Positions 5,751 to 11,630 of a stretch of DNA of 14,519 nucleotides are shown here, piece by piece. Origin of the DNA: a bacterium (lineage in GTDB: Bacteria > UBA9089 > JASEGY01); assembly GCA_030019105.1 (NCBI GenBank), contig JASEGY010000043.1, positions 1 to 14,519 on the forward strand, written 5' to 3'. The notes beneath the pieces were generated by a model, which worked only from the letters and a program-made list of their open reading frames with translations, did no database searches and was not told where the DNA came from. The position numbers were made by a program, and so were the translations under genes. Position 1 is the first letter of the stretch, and each line of letters opens with the position of its first letter.

Positions 5751-7322
5751 TTATTTCACCTCTATATTCTTTTCTGCCTCATAAAGGGTAAACTCTATTT
5801 TTCTAAAAAACCCTTTCTTTTCCAGGGCAAGAGTATGCACTCCTTTGGGGACAGCTATAGCTGACTGATAAGGGCTTAAATATCCCAGATCATGGTCGTC
5901 AATTATTATCTTAGCTCCGACAGCCTGCCTGGCTGTCTTCGGATCAGGAAAAATAAGATTGATCTTAGCCTCAGAGATAAGCTTATTTTCTATCTGCTTC
6001 TCCTGACCGGCCAGAACAGAAAAATGCTGCTCGCGCGAGGTTCGATAACCGAATTTAGTAAATTTAACCGTGTATTTCCCCGGCTTAATCCGATACTTCG
6101 TTAAAGGGGTCAGTTCCTTAAGACCCTTCCCATCCAAAAAGATATTAGCTTCAGAAGGAACAGTAGTTAAAGTAAGAAAGCCATCAGAAACAGTTACTTC
6201 TCTCCCCTTTTGAGGTTGAGGTGGAATTTGTTCCGTTTCAGTGGGCTGGCGAGCAACTAAATATATCCCTCCTCCTAAAAGGCCCAGGACAAAGATAGCA
6301 ATGATTAAGTATAATTCCTTCTTGATCGGTTTGCTTTCTTTAGCCTTTTGCCTGGGGGATTTATCTTCGCCGGAAACCTTTATTTTCTCTTTTCCGTAGA
6401 CCCTTTTTAAGACTTTATCTTCTTCAGCGAGGACCTGCTCATCCTCTTTACCAATTACCTGGATAATAGGATTGGGCAGGTATTCTTCCTTTGGAACCTT
6501 AGAGACCTTGAAAGTGACAACCGTAATATTATCCGGGCCCCCGCTATCATTGGCCGCCTTAACCAAATCACGACAAGCCGTACCCAAACTATCATCCGAT
6601 CTATTTAAGACATCTCTTATTTGTTCATCAGGTATCTGTCCGGCCAGGCCATCAGTGCATAGAAGGAAAAGGTCTCCTGATTCTACATTCTCGATCCTCA
6701 GGTCAACTTTCACATTTCCTGTTATACCAAGGGCCCTGGTAATAACATTTTTGTATTTGAAATTGGCGGCCTCTTCTTCTGATATTTCCTTATCTTCTAA
6801 CAGTTCGTTAACCCACGAGTGATCCTCCGTCAATTGTTCCAGGTTGCCCGCTCTCAATCGATAGACCCGGGAATCACCAACGTGGCAAATATAGATCAGA
6901 TTGGCTTCAAAGATGGCTGCGACTATGGTTGTGCCCATCCCGGCCAATTTGGGCTGGGCAACCGCCATATTATAGACCCTGCGGTTGGCCAATCTAACGG
7001 CCTTAACCAGATCAAGGGCCTTCTCCGGAAGGTCCTTGCCCAAAACCAGATCAGTTACTTTAACCGTTTCAAACTGATAAAGGTCTTCAGAAAGGAGAAG
7101 AAGGTTTTGTATCTGGATGAGAGAATAATTAGCTTCATAAGGCGACTGGATAAAATCCCTGACAGTTTCAATGGCAAGTTGAGAGGCTATCCTCCCCCCG
7201 GCGTGGCCACCCATGCCATCGGCCACCAGAAATAGGTTCTGTTCATCAAAGATACTATAAGCATCTTCGTTTACCTCTCGCTTCAGCCCCTTATCTGTCT
7301 GGGCACCAATTATTATCTCCAT
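5751..7322 (-). CDS. Membrane PP2C-family Ser/Thr phosphatase with PEGA-like C-terminal domains
   Basis: A 523-residue protein. Residues 1-273 form a PP2C (PrpC/Stp-type) domain expected to remove phosphate from Ser/Thr in a Mn/Mg-dependent way: KREVNEDA (14-21, metal Asp20), VADGMGGHAGG (33-43, Asp35), GMGTTIVA (128-135), HVGDSRVYR (147-155), CTDGL (222-226, Asp224) and GGPDNITVV (261-269, Asp264). All metal ligands are present, so it should be active. Residues about 61-105 are longer than usual for bacterial PP2C. A basic linker leads to one membrane helix (ELYLIIAIFVLGLLGGGIYL, about 336-355). Outside lie a PEGA domain (382-445) and a second PEGA-like domain (452-520). This mirrors the kinase in the same locus and suggests the two act on shared substrates and sense related envelope ligands. 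The ATG is well placed with GAGGG upstream. Confidence 0.93.
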   Translation of the reverse strand: MEIIIGAQTDKGLKREVNEDAYSIFDEQNLFLVADGMGGHAGGRIASQLAIETVRDFIQSPYEANYSLIQIQNLLLLSEDLYQFETVKVTDLVLGKDLPEKALDLVKAVRLANRRVYNMAVAQPKLAGMGTTIVAAIFEANLIYICHVGDSRVYRLRAGNLEQLTEDHSWVNELLEDKEISEEEAANFKYKNVITRALGITGNVKVDLRIENVESGDLFLLCTDGLAGQIPDEQIRDVLNRSDDSLGTACRDLVKAANDSGGPDNITVVTFKVSKVPKEEYLPNPIIQVIGKEDEQVLAEEDKVLKRVYGKEKIKVSGEDKSPRQKAKESKPIKKELYLIIAIFVLGLLGGGIYLVARQPTETEQIPPQPQKGREVTVSDGFLTLTTVPSEANIFLDGKGLKELTPLTKYRIKPGKYTVKFTKFGYRTSREQHFSVLAGQEKQIENKLISEAKINLIFPDPKTARQAVGAKIIIDDHDLGYLSPYQSAIAVPKGVHTLALEKKGFFRKIEFTLYEAEKNIEVK

Positions 7323-7340
7323 CTAATATAAAGCCCTCAC

Positions 7341-7510
7341 GTAACTACTCAGGTTCACAGTTCCAGGGTTCACGGTTCAAGGTTAGAGAGCAATGAAGAT
7401 TGGATATTGAGGTCTGGCATCTGGCATGCTAATTGACTCGGAAAGCATACTATCCCAGGAACGCAAGGCGACTAACCGTGAACCGTGAACCGTTGAACCT
7501 GAGCAGTTAC
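7341..7510. repeat. Foldback element between FHA and phosphatase genes (GGTTCAC heptamers)
   Basis: The left arm at 7341-7386 (GTAACTACTCAGGTTCA, then GGTTCAC-type units) and the right arm at 7472-7510 (ending TGAACCTGAGCAGTTAC) are inverted copies over about 40 bases. The core includes a doublet TCTGGCATCTGGCAT at 7413-7427. The right end starts four bases after the FHA-gene stop; the left end is 18 bases from the phosphatase ATG, so the element fills the 192-base gap. No separate gene is present. Confidence 0.85.
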
Positions 7511-7514
7511 GCCC

Positions 7515-9791
7515 TTACAGGCTGGCTACCCGCATTTTTTCTCTTCTGCTCACGTAGAACTTAACCAGAACAATAGTTGCTGCTTCCAGCAGTAAGGCGA
7601 CAAGGATCATCAGCCAATACCGGATAGTAGCAACCTTAAAAGAATATTGCCCGCTATGCTCTCCCGTTCGTTGAAGCATACCCCAATCGATTTTGTTATC
7701 AAAAACCCTCGTATTAGTTGACAGGGTATAAAACCTATTGTCATCGGTGCCAAAAATAAGGTTAAGATACCCATCACCATCTATGTCACCAATAGCTGAT
7801 GAAGAGGTGATAGGAGCGTTAAAGGCATAAACCTTTCCCCATTCTATCTTCTGGGAAGCCTTAGCTTCACTTTTCCATAAGAGTTGGCGTTTGGTTTCAG
7901 TTTTTTCTCCATTAAAGATATAGAGCCTTCCGTCTTCTGCTCCAATAACAACATCCAGGATGCCGTCTTTATCCAGGTCCGAGAGCGCTGGTGAAGCAAC
8001 TATCCTATTATCCTCTCCGGTCGAATAAGACCACAAAACCTTAGCCTTGCCTCTATCTCCTTTTCCATTAAAAGCCATCACCTGACCATTAAATGAGCCG
8101 ACGACTACATCCATCAGGCCATCATTATCTAAGTCAGCCATAACCGGCGAAGAATGTCTGAGGGGCGGCTCCTTTATAGTCGGGGGTTCAATCAGGTAGT
8201 GCCAGAGGAGCTTGCGGGATTTACCATTAATCATTATCACATAGTAGGCATTGGTGACCACCGCTATGTCGGCTATGCCGTCTCCATCCACATCACCTAC
8301 GGCCGGCACTCCCGTAATCTCGTTTAGAATAAGTTGAATCCCTAAACTCATGTTAAGCATCTCAGTAAGATTTACCGCCTCTGTTGTTTCTTTAATAGGA
8401 TCAATAATATAAATCTTACCGTCATGTGTCCCGACAATAATCTCCGGCCAACCGTCTTCATCTACGTTGGCTATTACCGGAGAACCCAGTACCTTGCTTC
8501 CGATAGAAGTGCGATATAGATCCTGGCGGGTCTTAGACAATCTGAAATATATTGTCCCGTCATCCTCTTCAGAAGCCACGACTATATCCAATCGCCCATC
8601 CATATCTATATCTCCTATCGCCGGGCTGCATCCGGCCACACCACTCAAAATATCACTCTTTTCAATTAGTTTGCCTGTATAGCCATCGATCACATAAAAC
8701 CTGGAACGGTTGGAACAGACCACTACATCCGGTTTACCATCAAGGTTTATGTCACCAAGGGCCGGAGAAGAAATGATCTCCGTGCCCAGTTGAAGCGGTT
8801 CCCATATCCTGGTTCCACTTTTACCATCCCAGGCATAGAGAAATCCATCCTTTGCACCAACCACCACATCTACTGTTCCATCCCCATTCAAATCACCTAA
8901 GGCCGGAGAAGATGTTATTTCCAGAACGGCCCCCCGGTAAAGGGCGACTTGCTTTTCCAAACCCTCCTTTTGTTGAGGTGTCCACGAACTTCGTCCCAGG
9001 GTTAAGGGGTCCGGCTGCTGGCCCAGGATTATAATGGCCTGCAAACCGGAGATGCCATAAATAATTCCGGCTAACATAATCAGGATAATAGCCAACTTTC
9101 TGGCCGGAGATTTTATCCTGACCCAGATAGTGCCGGCCACCCGTGGAGGGGAATAATCTTCCATCCCTTCCTGACAGAAACGAAAGATATTCTGACCAAT
9201 CTGGATCTCATCATTCTGGTTCAAAATTACTTCCTGGGATTCATCAATTTCACTTCCGTTAACAAAACTTCGATTTCGGCTCCTTCTATCAGTAAAGATA
9301 TATTCATTGTTTTGGAAAGTTATTTGAGCATGCCGCCTGGAGGTAGAAGCATCGTTTAAGACAATATCATTTAATTCCCGATTTCGTCCCAGCCTGGTCG
9401 GCTCCGTCTTTTTTAGTTCTATCCGTTGAATCTCTCTCTGGCCATAGATACCAACCAAATTAAAAAAGACTTCCGGCTCCTTAGTTGAAGCTTCTTCAGA
9501 TCGAGTGGGTCTAAAGACAATAGTATAGTTTCCAATACCAACTTCGTCCCTTAGATTGAGCCGGCGTGTGGTCTCTATCTTTTCGCCGTTAACCGTAACT
9601 CCATAAGCGCTTCTTAGATCTTCGACCACAAATATACCATGCTCTCGCCTTATTTGAGCATGCGCCATAGAAACACTCTTATCCATTAACACTAAGTCAT
9701 TGGCATCATTTCGACCAATACTTAAGACATCTTTATCTAAGATCTTCTCACGAACAATTTCTGCTTTTTGTTTAACGACGATCTTTGGCAC
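7515..9791 (-). CDS. Membrane protein with two FHA domains and an FG-GAP beta-propeller
   Basis: A 758-residue protein with an unusual fusion. Two FHA domains, which bind phosphothreonine peptides, occupy about residues 1-95 (GR at 26-27, His44, NG at 68-69) and 110-206 (GR at 135-136, SRRH at 151-154, NG at 178-179). The second has the full GR...SxxH...NG set; the first has SMAH in place of SRxH. A membrane helix (LAIILIMLAGIIYGISGL, about 233-250) follows. Residues 290-690 carry eight DxDxDG-type FG-GAP/VCBS calcium loops, for example DLNGDGTVD, DIDMDGRLD and DIDGDGYLN, consistent with a seven- or eight-bladed propeller. A second helix (YWLMILVALLLEAATIVLV, 725-743) ends in a basic tail. 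Predicted topology is FHA in the cytoplasm and propeller in the periplasm. The start is GTG at 9791, preceded by AAGGAGAGGT. It is likely the phospho-reader of the kinase/phosphatase pair. Confidence 0.92.
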   Translation of the reverse strand: MPKIVVKQKAEIVREKILDKDVLSIGRNDANDLVLMDKSVSMAHAQIRREHGIFVVEDLRSAYGVTVNGEKIETTRRLNLRDEVGIGNYTIVFRPTRSEEASTKEPEVFFNLVGIYGQREIQRIELKKTEPTRLGRNRELNDIVLNDASTSRRHAQITFQNNEYIFTDRRSRNRSFVNGSEIDESQEVILNQNDEIQIGQNIFRFCQEGMEDYSPPRVAGTIWVRIKSPARKLAIILIMLAGIIYGISGLQAIIILGQQPDPLTLGRSSWTPQQKEGLEKQVALYRGAVLEITSSPALGDLNGDGTVDVVVGAKDGFLYAWDGKSGTRIWEPLQLGTEIISSPALGDINLDGKPDVVVCSNRSRFYVIDGYTGKLIEKSDILSGVAGCSPAIGDIDMDGRLDIVVASEEDDGTIYFRLSKTRQDLYRTSIGSKVLGSPVIANVDEDGWPEIIVGTHDGKIYIIDPIKETTEAVNLTEMLNMSLGIQLILNEITGVPAVGDVDGDGIADIAVVTNAYYVIMINGKSRKLLWHYLIEPPTIKEPPLRHSSPVMADLDNDGLMDVVVGSFNGQVMAFNGKGDRGKAKVLWSYSTGEDNRIVASPALSDLDKDGILDVVIGAEDGRLYIFNGEKTETKRQLLWKSEAKASQKIEWGKVYAFNAPITSSSAIGDIDGDGYLNLIFGTDDNRFYTLSTNTRVFDNKIDWGMLQRTGEHSGQYSFKVATIRYWLMILVALLLEAATIVLVKFYVSRREKMRVASL

Positions 9792-9810
9792 CCTTTTTTC
9801 ACCTCTCCTT

Positions 9811-10007
9811 CATTCAGAATTCAGAATTCTGGGATGGTTCACCTTACTGTGAAAGCTTGCGGCTAAAAATTATCATTAACTTTCCGGAGTTAATCCTTTA
9901 GGATTTCATTAGTTATGAAAGGCTAAAGCCTAAACTCCAGAAAGAACGCAAGGTTTCACAAGAAAATGGACGATTTTTGAACCGTCCCAGAATTCTGAAT
10001 TCAGAAG
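9811..10007. repeat. Nested foldback (MITE-like) element upstream of the FHA gene
   Basis: Terminal inverted repeats at 9813-9841 and 9978-10006 share GAATTCAGAATTCTGGGA, then (T/C)GGTTCA. Further inward, GTGAAAGCTTGCG (9849-9861) pairs with CGCAAGGTTTCAC (9947-9959). In the centre, GGAGTT...TTTAGGATTTC (9886-9906) pairs with GAAAGGCTAAAG...AACTCC (9917-9938) around a perfect TTTCAT/ATGAAA hairpin at 9904-9920. No open reading frame of note is inside, so it would be non-autonomous if mobile. Confidence 0.85.
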
Positions 10008-10021
10008 TTAGAAGTTGTCTT

Positions 10022-10091
10022 ACTTCTTACTTCTGAATTCTCACTTCTTACTTCTGAATTCTCACTTCTTACTTCTCACTTCTCACTTCTG
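10022..10091. repeat. Ten-unit ACTTCTN heptamer array
   Basis: Ten perfectly phased 7-base units: ACTTCTT, ACTTCTG, AATTCTC, then the same three again, then ACTTCTT, ACTTCTC, ACTTCTC, ACTTCTG. The array stops three bases short of the coiled-coil gene's stop codon at 10095-10097. Together with the adjoining foldback it fills the 303-base gap between the two genes. Confidence 0.9.
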
Positions 10092-10094
10092 AAG

Positions 10095-11630
10095 TTATTG
10101 AGCGAGCAATATAGCTGCAAAAGCAGCCACTAAGCCGAGATAGGAAACGACTTCACTCCTCTTGAGCCGGCGGCTAAGCTGAGAATACTCTTCACCCTCA
10201 GGTCTGCTAATGTCCCCACGTGGAGTTTTGGCAATCATTCGATCAATCTCATCTCTGGTAACTATACTTTTTCGCAAATTACGCACCTCACGTTGAATCA
10301 TATCCAGGCCGACTTCCAGTTCAGGGCTTCCGCCTAAATAGGTCTCTCCACCTGTTCCCCTGCTTTTTTCTAATGTTTCTACCCGGGTAGAAAGTCCGTA
10401 GAGTGTCCCTTCTAACCAGGATTTATCTATATCTCCCCCGCTGGATTTACCTTGCTTCTCGATCTTAGAAAGCTGGTATTCAATATCTTTCATTTCCTTT
10501 TTTATTTCGTCTTTGACCAGCGAAGGGATCTTTTCTTCTACGCTGCGCATTATCTTATCATAATCAATGGATACTTCCTTTCCACCAGCAGATACAGGCT
10601 GCTTCTCGATTTTAGAAAGCCGGTATTCCACATCCCCCATTCCCTTTTTCATTTCATCTTTGACCAGCGAAGGGATCTTTCCTTCCACGCCGCGCATTAT
10701 CTTATCATAATCAATGGATACTTCCTTTCCACCGGCAGATACAGGCTGCTTCTCGATTTTAGAAAGCCGGTATTCCACATCCCTCATTCCCGTTTTCATT
10801 TCATCTTTGACCAGCGAAGGGATCTTTCCTTCTACGCCGCGCATTATCTTATCGTAATCAATGGATACTCCTCCCGTCCCTTTTGTTTCCATGTCATCCA
10901 ATCTTGAGGCAAGCCTCTGGAGGTTGGCTTCTATTCTGGACATATCCGTCACCGAAGCCCCGCCGCCACCACCAGACGGCCTCCTCTCTAAGGAATCCAG
11001 CTTGCGTTTAAGCCAATCTATTTCCTGTTCCGTCACCTTAGACATTGTGGGGGAATTAATGATCAACTGAGGCAGAAGATATTCGACCTCCTTTATCACC
11101 TCGTCGACATTACCCCCTTTTCCTCCTGTCGTTCCTGCTGTGGAAGGCATCTTTTTGAGTTGGCGATCAAGACTATTTACGGTCCCTTCTAAAGTCGACA
11201 CCTTCTCTGAAAGGAAACGATTCTGAGTTTCCAGCCATCTTCTAAACTGGTCATATTCATAAAAGGCCTGGATAAGGTCCTGTCTGGTTACATTCTGGTA
11301 AGGTTGAAACTTAGGGCCGCGGAATTTGCCAATAAAGTTCTTCATAAGGTCCCACAGGCTGTTAATAGCCTCCTGAGTCTCTTTCGATACATCTTCATAT
11401 TCCTGGGCACCACTTGAAACAGGAGCAAATAGCAGCACGCAGATTAACATTGCTACAAATCTAATCTTGTTACGGCCTTGTTCATCTTTTCGGCCAATAG
11501 CGCTTGACCAAACTTGTTTCGATGTAGTTGCAGAGCTTGCTCTGCCGTAATGTCGAGCAAGCTCGACCACTACAAAATTGATCCAATGGCCCAAACAATG
11601 AACAACGCCCTTGTTACCTTTCCTGGACAT
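10095..11630 (-). CDS. Coiled-coil membrane-anchored protein with 49-residue tandem repeats
   Basis: I do not recognise a named family. Counted from the ATG at 11630 (GGAG seven bases upstream, overlapping the kinase 3' end) it has 511 residues. Residues about 1-38 are encoded largely by an 87-base repeat. A basic-then-hydrophobic segment RNKIRFVAMLICVLLFAPVSSGAQ (about 53-76, quoted as RNKIRF plus AMLICVLLFAPVSSGA) looks like a signal peptide. The body is highly charged, Gly-spaced coiled coil, with three near-identical 49-residue units (255-401) beginning VSIDYDKIMR. The end is a hydrophobic helix (VVSYLGLVAAFAAILLAQ, 494-511). The likely product is a periplasmic coiled coil held by its C-terminus. 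Start choice is uncertain: GTG at 11648 and ATG at 11450 are alternatives. Position between kinase and FHA genes suggests a scaffold or spanning component. Confidence 0.8.
   Translation of the reverse strand: MSRKGNKGVVHCLGHWINFVVVELARHYGRASSATTSKQVWSSAIGRKDEQGRNKIRFVAMLICVLLFAPVSSGAQEYEDVSKETQEAINSLWDLMKNFIGKFRGPKFQPYQNVTRQDLIQAFYEYDQFRRWLETQNRFLSEKVSTLEGTVNSLDRQLKKMPSTAGTTGGKGGNVDEVIKEVEYLLPQLIINSPTMSKVTEQEIDWLKRKLDSLERRPSGGGGGASVTDMSRIEANLQRLASRLDDMETKGTGGVSIDYDKIMRGVEGKIPSLVKDEMKTGMRDVEYRLSKIEKQPVSAGGKEVSIDYDKIMRGVEGKIPSLVKDEMKKGMGDVEYRLSKIEKQPVSAGGKEVSIDYDKIMRSVEEKIPSLVKDEIKKEMKDIEYQLSKIEKQGKSSGGDIDKSWLEGTLYGLSTRVETLEKSRGTGGETYLGGSPELEVGLDMIQREVRNLRKSIVTRDEIDRMIAKTPRGDISRPEGEEYSQLSRRLKRSEVVSYLGLVAAFAAILLAQ
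10428..10868 (-). repeat. Three tandem 147-bp units in the coiled-coil gene
   Basis: Units 10722-10868, 10575-10721 and 10428-10574 each encode 49 residues starting VSIDYDKIMR and centred on KIPSLVKDEM and LSKIEKQ. Units 1 and 2 are nearly identical at DNA level; unit 3 is more diverged. Forty-nine residues equals seven heptads, so each duplication could preserve coiled-coil register. Confidence 0.95.
11523..11609. repeat. REPIN-like 87-bp element, copy 2 (inside the coiled-coil reading frame)
   Basis: Identical to 5617-5703 except for one base (A at 11598 where copy 1 has G). Here it begins just after the kinase stop codon (on the - strand, TAACAAGG then the element) and is open in the coiled-coil protein's frame, translating to a segment around GVVHCLGHWINFVVVELARH. 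It therefore separates the kinase gene from the native start of the next gene. Confidence 0.8.

Noticed and set aside
7412..7430. Sigma-54 promoter-like TGGCATCTGGCATGCT
   Set aside because: It departs from the -24/-12 consensus at key positions, points toward the 3' end of the FHA gene, and is explained as a heptamer doublet within a foldback.
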